Shown piece by piece: positions 46,016 through 56,939 of a stretch of 64,000 nucleotides of DNA. How positions within the stretch are numbered: the first letter of the stretch is position 1; each line of letters opens with the position of its first letter. The position numbers were made by a program, and so were the translations under genes. Source of the stretch: Marasmius tenuissimus (lineage: Eukaryota > Basidiomycota > Agaricomycetes > Agaricales > Marasmiaceae); contig JAQOTA010000053.1 of the NCBI GenBank assembly GCA_029532415.1, positions 930,001 to 994,000 on the forward strand. Direction: 5' to 3'. The notes below the pieces were generated by a model. It did not search any database and was not told the DNA's origin. It saw only the letters and a list, made by a program, of their open reading frames with translations.

Positions 46016-47631
46016 ATGTCCTATCCCAAGAACTCTACTCCGCATTCTCCTTGCTCGCGTTTATCCTGGTCACCATTCCCCTTTCGTGGCATTTGGAAGG
46101 TGAGATAAGGACTTTCGTAGTCACGCCCGCTGCCCAGTAGGATCTAACGTCCTTACATCCAGCATGGAACACCGGCACCTGCTGCTTCATGATCTGGACT
46201 GGTCTGGGCGATCTCATATACTTCATTAACTCGATTATTTGGAATGGGAGGGTCGGCAATTATGCACCAGTTTGGTGCGATATTTGTGAGTCGTGTAGGG
46301 TCGCACACAATCACTGGTGACGAACAAAGATAAAATTACATCATTCTAATTTCTGGCAGCTGAAAAGTACTACGCCGGGATCAACGTCGCACTCCCCGTC
46401 TGTTCCATGTGCATAAACCGTCGCCTCTATCATATTGCCACCACTGTCACTTTTACTCGCGCTGAGAGGCGTCGTGCAGTCATGGTAGATCTCGCGATCT
46501 GTGTCGGCATTCCGGTGCTGGCAATGATTCTTCGTAAGTATTTGCCAAGATAAGTCAGTGAGACATGATTCTAATCTCTGGGTGCAGATTACATCCCTCA
46601 AGGACACCGTTTCGATATCTTCGAAGATTTTGGTTGCTGGTTCACAGTCTACAACACTTGGGTGGCCTTTGTCCTTGTCTTTGCGTGGCCCCTTGCCATT
46701 GCCTGCGTCTCCGGCGTCTACTCGAGTGGGTAGATTGGATCACCCGTAGCACGAATTCGCTGCTGACCGACGGAATAGTTTTGTGCTTGAGGTCTTTCTA
46801 TAGACGCAGCCGGCAGTCTAAGGAGCTTCTCTCTGGGAATAACAACCTGAAAACCAGCCGCTACATCCGTCTAATGTGCCTCGCAAGTGTCGACGTTGTC
46901 GTTACTATTCCGTTCGCTCTCTACCTTGTCGTCAACGACGCGACTAGAGCTGGCGTCCACCCCTGGATCTCGTGAGAAGATACTCATTCCAATTTCGATC
47001 GAGTTGAACAAGTCCCTGCGTTGGTATGGAAAGCTGACCCGCAGCATGCCAGCTTCGAGATCACTCGATGGTCAGTCGTCATGTGCTCCTTCTTGTTCTT
47101 TGCCCTCTTTGGCTTTGCCGAAGAGGCGAGGAAGAACTACCGTGCTGCGATTACCTATACTATGATGCGTGTCGGTATCACATCTACGGGCTCGATGAGA
47201 GTAACTTTGAGACGACTTGGGATTGGGTACGTGTTCAAGTCTTTTTTCCTCCTCGCCTTCATTGATTGGAGTTTCCTTTTTGTAGGGAATTCACAACTTC
47301 CGCAGGCAGCTTTGGTACTCTCCCAGTCTTCGCTCAACGCGAGACTGTTGATTCCTCCACGAAAAACACCTTAGCCTCCTCGTCGGATAAAGAATTGGAG
47401 AAAAAGCCGTCCGATAAATCTTTTGGTGCTCCGTTCCCGTTGGACGTTGGTGGTACTTTAGCTGTTCCCGCATTCCCTTCTTTGCCCGCCCCGACATTCG
47501 GTTGGGCGCCGTTCATCGCATCTCAGAAGGACGATAGTGGGGACCTCGATATCGAAATTTCTTCGTCGAGATACTCAATCACCCCTCCCGAGGCTGTACA
47601 TGTGAGGAAAGTCTCTTCGAACATAATGTAA
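46016..47631 (+). pseudogene. STE3-like pheromone receptor (seven-helix GPCR), apparently disabled
   Basis: Fungal lipopeptide-pheromone receptor family. Signatures in order: LVTIPLSWHLE joined across an intron to AWNTGTCCFMIWTGLGDLIY, then NSIIWNGRVGNYAPVWCDI, NVALPVCSMCINRRLYHIA, HYIPQGHRFDIFEDFGCW (the diagnostic QGHRFDI..GC block), FYRRSRQ, SRYIRLMCLAS and ITRWSVVMCSFLFFALFGFA. Four or five short introns; a Ser/Pro-rich cytoplasmic tail ends at 47631. Two problems: TGA at 46973-46975 between HPWIS and EDTHSNF, where the family continues in frame, and the ATG at 46016 (MSYP) is one base out of frame with ELYSAFSLL. In-frame upstream ATGs exist (45811, 45931), giving an unusual N-terminus. 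GTGAGA at the TGA could be a splice donor, removing conserved residues. Could be a mating-type or a non-mating receptor. Confidence 0.88.
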
Positions 47632-48835
47632 CTCTTTGCCTCGTTTCGTTCTGTGTCTGTTCATACTACTACTCTGAGTTTTTGTACCAATACAGCAAGT
47701 CTGTGATGGACTCGTTCTTGCATTATGCCCCGCAGTGTCTCTATATGTATCTGGGCTGTAACTTGGAACTTACTGACTAATCTTGTATTATCTCCGTTCG
47801 TTGGCTTTGTACTCATCGGAATTGGGTTCATTGACCGGGGATCAGGATCGATCGACGATGACAAGGGCGGGATCAGCACTCAGCGTGTGCTATATCCATT
47901 AATACACTTCACCGCCACTCGAATTTGTAGATTAGAGGACTCGCAGCTCATTCGAAACCTCTGATTCCTTCCCATATCGAAGATGGATGTATCCGCTATT
48001 ATGAGTGGATTAGGGGGATAATTCGCGTTCATTCAGGCTCTAAGGATATGAACCAACATATCGGATAAACAGAGACATGAAAAACCGGTCAACAGAGCCC
48101 CAAAAGGAGCAAACAACGAACTCGCAATGAAATAATGAAATAAAAAGATGGTCAAGCGATGGCCTTGAAGATTCTGCGGGGTCACCAGAAAATGCCAGCC
48201 ACAACGCTCAAGCGGGCTCGGAGAATACCGAACTGTGTTCCCACGCTTACTCCCAGCCGTTTGAGTGCAATGTTTTCGAGTACATTGGGATTGCGTGATA
48301 TGAGGCCTCGTAAAAGATAGCAAAGAGCTCTGCTGTACTCACAGCAGAGCTGCTAGGCTCATTATAGTCTTCTATAGGTGGCCAGGGGCTTTCACCGGAG
48401 GTACTCGACCTGTATGAGTCGTTCAAGAATTTCAACCCTCTGGAGTCTGATATCTGTTCAGTGTAGGGACCGTCCCCAGTTATTGAATGCTTATCGATGC
48501 TGCGTATTGGAGCTGTCTCAGTGATTATAAGATTTTGCGATCTTTTGTGCAGACCTGCTCTACTTGACTGGGAGTGATCACAGTATTGAGTGATCTGAGG
48601 GCTTATGCCGTTCATCGAACATTTTTTCGATAGATTTTTATGAAACTTCATGAACGCCGCGAACCTCAGGCTGTCCATGAGTGCATATGGAGTCCAGCGA
48701 GTTGCGGGGTACTCATGGGTGTTTGTGTCATAGAATCTAAGGCAAATGAATATACATAAACCGGCCGGAGTTCATCTGCATACACGAGTTGGAGCAACGC
48801 GTGAAACAGTAAAAACCCATCCGATTTGACTGTGC
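47632..48835. other. Region downstream of the receptor
   Basis: Frames of 60-140 codons on both strands, none recognised. I looked here for a lipopeptide pheromone precursor (short frame ending in a CaaX box) and found none. Confidence 0.4.
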
Positions 48836-49135
48836 CTTTGCACGGATGGTGGATATGATCGCGATGCTCAATACTGAGTTCGAGTGGTGAAAGGTTTACG
48901 GACACCGTGTGGCGAAGTGGCACCCATCTCCGTGGCCACGAAGCTGCGACTCCACACTGCGGAGCGAGGAATCCAGGGCTTGGCATTTCGTAAGGAGCAA
49001 AATTTCAGAGGTTTCTATTGACACATGGCAGGGGATAATGATACAGGATACAGATAACCCGAAGTAGGACCGGAGGAAAAGAGCGAGGAACTTAGTAGGA
49101 GATTAAGTTACAGAGTGGCGCGGCCGCTCGAAGGA
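48836..49135 (+). repeat. ~300 bp direct repeat, right copy
   Basis: ctttgcacggatggtggata to agttacagagtggcgcggcc, the partner of 44314-44610. Confidence 0.75.
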
Positions 49136-49407
49136 CAACACAAATGTCCGTTTGAAAAGAAAGGTGTGGGTTGCAGAGGGTTTTTTGGGTGATGGTATGA
49201 AGGGGTCGAATGGTATCATGGATACGGAGAGGCCTTATGAGGGGATCGTCAAGGTCCTAGTATAAGAGTGGACATAGAGACGCGGGAGGTTCTGGGACCC
49301 AGATACCATGGTCAGCCGTCTGCCTTATCGGCTCGGAGTAGAAAAGCTGTTACTCACTTTTGGTGGTTGAAGTAATGTAGCATGTCACGAAACATTTTTA
49401 TGCATGC
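49136..49407. other. Spacer downstream of the peptide gene
   Basis: No gene; 3' flank of the small peptide gene. Confidence 0.5.
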
Positions 49408-49704
49408 TCAGATGCATCCGCCTCTGAAGGCTGCGCAAAATGGCTCTGGGGTAGGTTCGCGAGCCTCGACGTTGGTCTAGGGAAGGAGACAAGGAGTAAG
49501 ATCAATCGTGAACGAAGCCTAGGGAGTCAACGAGAAGCCTACCTCTAACTCTCTTGCCACCGACTCCAAAGGAACGGCCACAGGAGCTGCTGACACGAGT
49601 GCAACAACTAGAAGTAAAAGGTTAGCGCTCTATTCTTCGAGCGGGTACTGAACGTGTCACATACCACTGGCGAGGGTGAAGACGAAGAAAACGTTGAACT
49701 GCAT
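49408..49704 (-). CDS. Short secreted peptide precursor, alpha-factor-like layout
   Basis: Three small exons, 49665-49704, 49543-49607 and 49408-49476, with GT..AG introns and matching phases, give 57 residues. MQFNVFFVFTLASVVALVSA is a clear signal peptide, cut probably after SA. A short pro-region (PVAVPLESVARELETNVEAR) leads to EPTPEPFCAAFRGGCI and the stop. The end holds a Cys-x6-Cys pair that could close a disulfide ring. The dipeptides EP-TP-EP after an Arg resemble the X-Pro/X-Ala spacers trimmed by dipeptidyl aminopeptidase in fungal alpha-factor-type pheromones, and FC(x6)CI has the Cys spacing of the WC(x6)CW peptides of filamentous ascomycetes. No Lys-Arg site is present. A signalling role is inference; a cysteine-containing effector or RiPP-like peptide is equally possible. 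Confidence 0.65.
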
Positions 49705-51108
49705 GATTGACGAAGAACAAAAATGTAGCGTCGGTTGACGACCTTGAACGAAGATATAGAGAAGAGGTGGAAGAGGATTGGAATATGTTCCCTGATTCGA
49801 TATTTCGCCAGATGGGCCAACTATAAAAACTAGTCGGGACAAGGGGACTTCCTCAAAGGGAAATACAAAGAATTGTAAAAACGTGCTGCTGGAAACGCGA
49901 CGATCTGGCGGCATGGAAGCAACTGTTTTTGGAAAGCAATGTACTTTCGACATTTCCAAGCGTCTCGAATACCTACCATATCAGGACCAGATTCCTATAC
50001 TGGGCAGGAGCACTTCCATTTTGGGTGGTTAGTTTGTGATCCCGGCCCCGGGCATGTCGCAGTTATCGGTGCGGGCAAGAACTATATGATGGTCCAAGCA
50101 ATCAGGTCTTCAGGCACACGTATTGACGTTATCAGACCTCATCCGACGAGTCTCCGCCAGGGACTTCAAATTAATGCGTCGGATGGGAGCTGCAGTGGAA
50201 ATTTCCATTATACTGACACGTTCCAATGGATGCGGGAGAACGTTCTTTTGAGAAATTCCGTTGGCTATCCTCGTAATGATTCCGGCTTTCACTGATGCTA
50301 CCAAAAACCTATAAACCTTACTCAATATCTGTATTCTACCGTCCTGTCCCCACCTTAGTCTTGCTCTGCTCAGTCTTCAACTCTGAACTCCGAGTCTCGG
50401 CTAATGACCGGGTTTCAGGGCTAGTACACGTCATTCAGAAACGAATAGTTCGGACAAACCGAACTATGAAAGAATTACATACGCCACTACATGTTACTGC
50501 ACACCGTGCGAAACCGTCGGATGTTTCCGCACCTACAGTATGCAGCTATCCTGGAATTCAAGCACCCCGGTTGCGGTCTGCTTTTACATATATAGCCACG
50601 CGTACGATTGAGTAGATCCGCACTGCATGGGTTTGGACCATCGTAGCATGAGCTCGAACTCCGAATATTCATACTTCAAGTGGCGATATGGGTGCTTGTG
50701 GGCGCAACCCTCCAGGCACACGAAGTCCGGACCGGCAATGATGTACCGCCCCACCGCAGGCCATTCCTCAGCCAATCAGATTTGTTTCATTGTTTCCTCA
50801 TCCGGATTTCAATTTCGATCTGAACGGTATTGATCATGGGAGCCCTCAGCCTGTCTTGCCAAATCCTGTTGGCCATCTCGGCCACAACAAGGGCCTGCTA
50901 CTCAAACGTAGACACTGACAGTTTCGGCCATATCCAACAACAAAAGGGATGTCGACCACGCTCATTGATCACAAGATGTTAGGTGGTAAGGGTATAGATT
51001 GGACGATGGATTGGAAATATCCCTGTATTTTGACGGGTCCCTAGCGACACCGTCCTCAGACCTTTACAGGTTACACACTGCGAGGCGGTATGCTTGAGTC
51101 CGAGAGAT
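49705..51108. other. Stretch without recognised gene
   Basis: A + strand frame of 118 codons at 49939-50295 (contains FHFGWLVCDPGPGHVAVIGA) and smaller frames; none shows a known family. Includes the promoter of the peptide gene. Confidence 0.35.
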
Positions 51109-51640
51109 CTAGCTACCAACTAGGTCTGTAGGGACTATCCTGCGAATTCTCATCGTTTGCTGCTTCGATGGAAGTCTAACGTCCCCAAACTGTTGGTTCG
51201 GAGGTCGAGTATCCAATCGCTGAATCTCGTAGTTCAATAAGAGATTTGCCATGATCAGTTTCAACACATTCGCAGCGAAAAACCGTCCGGGACTACAGAG
51301 AAGAGAAGCATATTCATTTCCAGCTTAACGACGAAGGAAATCATTACTCACCAGGCGTGGGCCCCATGCGAGAACGACAAATAATGCGGAGACGTCGTGA
51401 CCAGACCCTCATTCTTCGTCGAAGTTCCTTTTCCCTTCGGTCGAGAGAACCTAAACGGATCAAACATCTGTGCCGTCTCCCCATAGTACCTTTCAATCAA
51501 AGTGGATTGGTGCCTGCGCACGGTCCAGGGTGCCTAACCGGCGTTTGCTTGCCACTCAAGTGACTCGATTAGCAACCAGACGCAGGGTCTTCCTGTCCGA
51601 CAATCAGTCAGTAATGCTCATATTAGCATTCAAACACTCT
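51109..51640 (-). pseudogene. Cytochrome P450, C-terminal relic
   Basis: Minus strand: QMFDPFRFSRPKGKG, TTSPHYLSFSHGAHA, then across an intron PGRFFAANVLKLIMANLLLN and QFGDVRLPSKQQ to a stop at 51109. FSHGAHACPGRFFAANVLK is the heme-binding loop (usual form FGHGKHACPGRFFAANELK), so the family is a P450 near the ent-kaurene-oxidase-like mushroom group. Upstream, where the ExxR helix and the N-terminal domain should be, the translation is broken by stops and no clear motif survives up to 52300. I take it as a decayed gene; a functional gene with unusual exons is less likely. Confidence 0.7.
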
Positions 51641-52315
51641 ATACCCTGCTATTGAGAAAGAGCCGCCCGAGCAGATCAAACACCCCACTCATCCCATCCG
51701 AGAGCTGGAGGAACGATGATCCTCGACTCATGAATCTGGATCAAGAAGATCCCAATCCGCTATTCGAATCCGGGGCCCACCAGCGCCGATCTCGAAGCGC
51801 CTCTTCCGTGCCTGAAAACGCAAATACCGTCAGGAGTGAAAGAGCTGCAGTGTCAATCAGCATGTTAACACAAATTAGCGAAACGTTTTCCGGTGTATCG
51901 CAACGAGGACGAAACTCTTACCGGAAGTAAGAGTCGCGAAGATCATTGGTCATTGATCATCCTTGACCAACTCCCAGATTTCCTCTGTAATTTTCAACTA
52001 TGCAATCGAAGTACATCTCTGGCTCACGACCTCGACGTAGCCCTTGTGCCAGTGGCACCTAGAGCACTGCTTGGTGGCTCGGATAGCCGGGATTCGCAGA
52101 AATCATGTCGTGCAAGAGCAGGGTGGCGGGAATGGATGAAGGGGCCGCAAGGTATCGAAGGTATCAGCCAAAAGCCGTTCCTCGAAGGCCTGTAAATTAC
52201 GAGTAATCGCAATGCGATGCAGCAGTAGAAAACATAAGATAAGATATGGAGGGGCCACGGACATGACCGACGCCCTCAAGATACCCAAACCCAAAGAGCT
52301 AACGATTCCACCCTA
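51641..52315. other. Probable decayed P450 5' region
   Basis: No recognisable motif; may be remains of the P450 relic. It also contains the 3' flank of the transporter gene. Confidence 0.4.
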
Positions 52316-54286
52316 CTAATATTTCCACCACTTCAGATAAGCCTCCGTCTTACTCCTCGGTTTCTCATGCTCATGCGTCTCCTCGGCCCCCAATCTCCTT
52401 CCATCCGGGGAGGTGTTCGTAACAGCGTTCTGCTGCTTACCCAACCAGTAATTCTTTTGCAACATAGCCGCAACGAGTGGTATAAACGCCATCGTGAACC
52501 CAGCGACAAACAACACCCACTGAGCTTCCCTCCATGCCTCAATGGCACCCTCACGCAAAGCCGAGCCATACGGCGCCTCCCGAATCGCTGTGATCGAGTT
52601 GTAAAACAACGTGATAGTGTCGGACGGTGTGCCAGCTGGGAGATGTTGCGCAAAGAGGTTTGGTAGGCGGGATCACCAAATGGCTACAGTTATCGCTGCA
52701 CCAATCGAACTTCCAATCGAAGACCACAACCCCAGAAGCGAGATAGTCAACGCCACATCTTGGTGTGGCACCGACGCCTGAGCGGCGACCTGCGACCCAA
52801 CGACGCTGAACGACCCTCCGATACCGATGATGAGCGGGGAAGCAATCATCACTGCTGTTGACCTTGTCGCTTTTTTACCGTCGAAACGGATACCGAGTCC
52901 GATGAGTTTGAGGACTTGGCCGAAGATTTGGAGGTTTTTGTATCGGTGGGCCCAGCGCATGTAGAGGCCAGCGACGACTCCGCCGCCACAGAGAGCGATG
53001 GTAAGGATGTTGTTGTAGTACGTCCACTGTGTGATGCTCCAGTCTTTGGCGACAAAAACGTATGAGCTCCAATACATGTCGGTGAACTGGCCGCAGACTG
53101 TTTGGTAGTGTTCAAGTCAGTACGAACGAAAGGAGGACAACTACTTGAATGACTTACGTAGCCAGAAGAAGTCAATGATAACAGCAGTGATGAATGTCCT
53201 ATTGACAATCAACCGACGAGGAGCACTTGGGAAACGAGCAAAGTAGATCTCGTAGGGGACGTAGGCGATGACCAGGAGACCGCCGACAGTCATCATGGCG
53301 ATCAGGGAAGGGTTATTCCATCCACCCTGTGCGTAATTTTTCAGGGAGAAAGGCAAGAGGAGCAATGTCCATCCGAAACCAAGGATGATCAAACCGAATG
53401 CATCGATTTCCTCCAAAAAACCCTTCGTCATCTCCCATTTGGACTTGGGAGGAATATCGACTGACAACTCCGTGACGCTAGCCTCCTTCTCGTCCTCCTG
53501 GTCCTTCTCGTCTGCAACACGCTGAGTAGCCCTGCTAGACGCAACGTTCGCGACACCTTCCTTCCTTGCCTTCCTATCGAGATTGATAAGGGTGAGGACA
53601 GCAGGTGCAAGGCAGACCGGCATGATGATCGCAAACATCCCATACCCCCATCTCCACAACTCTCGCTCCGATAGAGCAGCAACGATCTTCCCTGCGTACC
53701 AAACGTTCACAATATACGGTGCTGCAAGAATCCCATGAGCAAGACCGCGCCATTCGAGGGGAGTGAGATCAGCGATGATGATGTTGTTCAGGAGAGTGAG
53801 ACCGTTCTGGCCGATAGTGATGAAGACCGAACCGACGATGAACGCGGTGATGGAGCGAGAGGCGGCAGCAACGACGATTCCGAGGACATATAGCACGAGA
53901 ACGATGAGGTAAGTATATGGACGGGACGTGATATCCGAGATCTTGGCAATGAAAGGCTTGATCACCGAACCGATCAAGCCCGACGCGATGTTCAAGGTCG
54001 CCAATCCGGAACTGTGCTGTTCGAAATACGAGGTGACAAGGGGTTGGTAGCTGAGAAGTGTGGACTGGTCGAGAATGTACACCCATGCGCAAACGAAGAC
54101 GGAGAGGAAGATGGCCCAGCGTGTGGTTTGACTCGTGAGCGAGAATCGGCTGATGGCCTCCATACGGGTCACACCTTTCGACTGTACGACAGTGCCCACT
54201 TCGGTGTCAACGAGGACGACCTTGCCAGTCGTGCGAGGAACGACATCCCTGGCTTTGTCTATGGACGGTACCTTGTCTGAGGGCAT
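52316..54286 (-). CDS. Siderophore-iron transporter, MFS family, with in-frame TGA
   Basis: Major facilitator of the SIT/ARN type, which imports ferric siderophores by proton symport at the plasma membrane or in vesicles. ATG 54286; a basic cytoplasmic N-terminus, then TM1 TRWAIFLSVFVCAWVYILDQ (the ..Y..LD pattern is typical of SIT), and LIGSVIKPFIAKISDITSRP, the family's loop 2-3 signature. Later: LTLLNNIIIADLTPLEWRGL, a charged central loop (EKDQEDEKE), WTLLLLPFSL, IVNRTFITAVIIDFFWL. An intron near 53080-53150 joins QFTDMYWSSYVFVAKDWS, then GGSFSVVGSQVAAQA. A TGA at 52673-52675 follows ITVAIW; the same frame then continues SRLPNLFAQHLPAGTPSDTI to a conserved-looking last helix (AQWVLFVAGFTMAFIPLVAA) and the stop at 52316. 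The TGA would remove the last extracellular loop and TM14. Confidence 0.88.
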
Positions 54287-54488
54287 CCTGAACCTGTTCC
54301 GTGGGTGATCAGCTATAGTTCACAGACGAAAAGAGGAGTTCGTATTCACCTAGAGGAACGGCTGGGAGCTGGAAAGGGAAGGGAGGGATGGGATCCTCAT
54401 GGTGGAGTAAAGCACGAAGACCTTTTATCATGGTCAAAACCAGCATACCGGGAGAACCTGGGAAAACTCAGAAAAATGGAATCGTGTG

Positions 54489-54524
54489 ATTGATAAGATC
54501 TTATGATCTTCCCGTATCTGATAA
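54489..54524 (-). promoter_or_regulatory. Paired GATA sites upstream of the siderophore transporter
   Basis: ATCTGATAA at 54516-54524 is a perfect match to the extended site ATCWGATAA bound by fungal iron-repressing GATA factors (the Urbs1/SRE class). A second, weaker ATTGATAAG lies at 54489-54497. They are 203-238 bp upstream of the transporter start, where such sites repress siderophore genes in iron-replete cells. The binding is inferred from the sequence and the nature of the gene. Confidence 0.6.
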
Positions 54525-55368
54525 GGATGAACTTGACAGGGTTGACAGGAACCTTGGACTTGGTACTGCCTGGTGCCTCTTCCATTGCCAAATTTGAGCT
54601 CATCAAGCGCCGTTGGACCAGGTTTGGCCTTGTCGAACCCAGAGATGTGGTAAACGGTCCATTTATGAGACGGTCGAGCGATGAGTCGCTCTCAAAGAGA
54701 CTAGAATGCTCCATGAACTTCTGGGCTATGGTCCAAGGGATTCTTGACATTCAGGTACGTCTCGCGGGTAAACCTGGATGAAAAACTGCAGTGAAGCAAT
54801 GTACTAGCAAGGTTCGACGGTCGGAGGTGACTGGAACCAGGCAGCTGGGGCTAGGAACCTGTACTTAGTATGATAGGCACTTGGGTGTCCTCATGGCCTG
54901 TGATTTTGGCAAACGATAAGCTCTACTCTGCGACAGGACTAAGCAGAAGTGATAGCGCACCGAAAGCGAAATTTCTGGTCTTCTGAGATCCCACCGCTCG
55001 TTCTGCCTAATGATACCGATGAGCACGCGTTGTTTGATGTTGGGGGCGCCATGGCGGTCCGGAGTGAACGTGCAGTGAACGGGTTACGGTTTGCATGCAG
55101 TGTGACCCCACACTGTAAAAAGGACGCTCATCTTGTTCTCCTCACCCTCGTCCTCTCTCCACCAATTGCGTACTCGAGCGAGAAGCAAGAGAGCCAGACG
55201 GTTTCTGGTCACGAATACAGGTTCTTGAGAGGAAGAAGGAAAGAGAATTTTGACCAGGAGCGGTCTGCGATGAGCCATGGGGAATATATACCAATGTGCG
55301 TCGTCACCTAGTCCCTATTCAACTTTTCCAACCTCGAAGTTCTCATTTCTATAATTCCTCCCGCATAG
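54525..55368. other. Intergenic region
   Basis: No gene supported; contains the outer promoter of the transporter and the leader of the glycosyltransferase gene. Confidence 0.45.
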
Positions 55369-56685
55369 GTACCCAAGAAACGCGTCTACATCCTCTAGGT
55401 TATACCAAAAAACGACAGCAATTTTACGTTCACGTTCCACCATCACCTTTCTCAAATTTTTCATACCAACCATTATCCTGAGCTTCCTCTACTTCATCTA
55501 TCGCTATGAACTACACGTCGAAATCTCAGCATATTCTCGAGATTGGGTGCATACCGAGATAGAGCCCGTAAGGCCATTGGCAGGATGCTTCAACCCCTCG
55601 CGCAGTTCCAAGTACAACGTATCGGATGCTCTATACGGCCCCCGTCACAACGAAATTCAATCCGGCATGTCCCTTCGTTTTGGACTAGACTGCTACGATC
55701 TGGCAGGAACAATCCAACCTCAATACCCACCACACACAATCGACCTCCCAGAAGAACAACGAACCCAATACCACACCTACTGGCGTCATGACCTCGCACC
55801 GTTCGGTCCACGACAAGAATGGATGGTCAAGTCGTTCTTCGCGACGCAGAATACCCGGACCAGTCGGTTGGTTCTCTGGTCGAATGGCGATCTGAGCGGG
55901 AATGAGATTTTGAGCAAGTACCTCAGGAAGTACCCTCGTGCGTTTGCGCTCAAGATTGCGGACATTCCGCGGTTGGCTGAGGGGACAGAGCTCGAGGGGA
56001 GTCACTTATTGAAGAGCGAGGATAAGAAAGCTTGGTTAGACGGAGACCTCATTCGATTGCTGCTGCTCTGGAACTATGGAGGTGTATGGGTCGACATGGA
56101 TTCGCTCTTCACCAGAGACTTGGAACCGTTGTTGGAACACGAATTCGTTACACAATGGGATTGTTATGGTGCGTTTTTATCAACGTCCGCAATAACACTT
56201 CTCTAACGAAATCGGGTTGTATCCCAGACAAAAAATACTCCCCTCTTAACGGCGCCCTGATGAGCTTCCGCCAGCACTCAGGATACCTCTGTGAAATGTT
56301 CCACATCATGGTCCACGATACGCCTCCCCGCCCCGGTTCAACAGACTGGGGAAGTATTCTCTACCTCAAACTCTACCGGCGGCTGGTCGTAGCTGGCATC
56401 CCGCCTTTCAAGATCCTGCCATTCTGCTTTAGCGACGGTCGCTCTTGTAGGCTGGATAACCGTCTTCCAGACCCTTTCGTTGCGGACGATGCGACGGGGA
56501 AGTGGACTCACGGACTAGGGATGCAGGAAGGCGGCGAGCTGGATGCAGCGCTCGGGAAGGTGTTCGGTGTGCATCTGCATAATCAATGGGAGAAAGCGTT
56601 CCCAAAAGGTGGATGGGTGGAACGGTTGCTCTTGAAGAAGTACGAGAAGAAGTTGGAGGCGAGAGAGAAAGGTGGTGAGTTATAA
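55369..56685 (+). CDS. DXD-type glycosyltransferase, type II membrane protein (5' end unresolved)
   Basis: The frame begins with a membrane anchor (TITFLKFFIPTIILSFLYFI) followed by a lumenal domain. TSRLVLWSNGDLSGN, HLLKSEDKKAWLDGDLIRLL and WNYGGVWVDMDSLFTRDLEP, whose DMD stands at the DxD metal/nucleotide-sugar position, identify the glycosyltransferase 'sugar-binding region containing DXD' family (Gly_transf_sug; alpha-1,6-mannosyl- and alpha-1,4-galactosyltransferase relatives). After an intron (about 56169-56228) come KKYSPLNGALMSFRQHSGYL and FGVHLHNQWEKAFPKGGW, and the stop at 56683-56685. It should act in the Golgi on glycans; donor and acceptor are unknown. No ATG stands in frame before the anchor, so a short first exon is missing from this call; a cccgcatag acceptor at 55368 would fit. 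Confidence 0.82.
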
Positions 56686-56939
56686 TTCTATGTAGACGTT
56701 ACTTGGATATATTCTAGGATACTTGGTCCGGCGAATCCTACAGCTTCGCTCAGTAATGCGATCTCCGTTAGAACTTGGAAATTTGACCGCAAATAACTAT
56801 ACATCCTCTCGGGCGCGTTCTCGTGCATTTGGTCAAGAGCAGTCAATGTCCATTCGAGATACTTAACACAATACCAGAGCACTACATTCCTTGAACCTGT
56901 CCATACTCCGTCGTTCAGAAGACTTCCATCCTCCTTCAC

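Noticed and set aside
47632..49400. Lipopeptide pheromone precursor (CaaX) near the STE3-like gene
   Set aside because: No short frame ending in Cys-aliphatic-aliphatic-x was found on either strand by reading; none is claimed.
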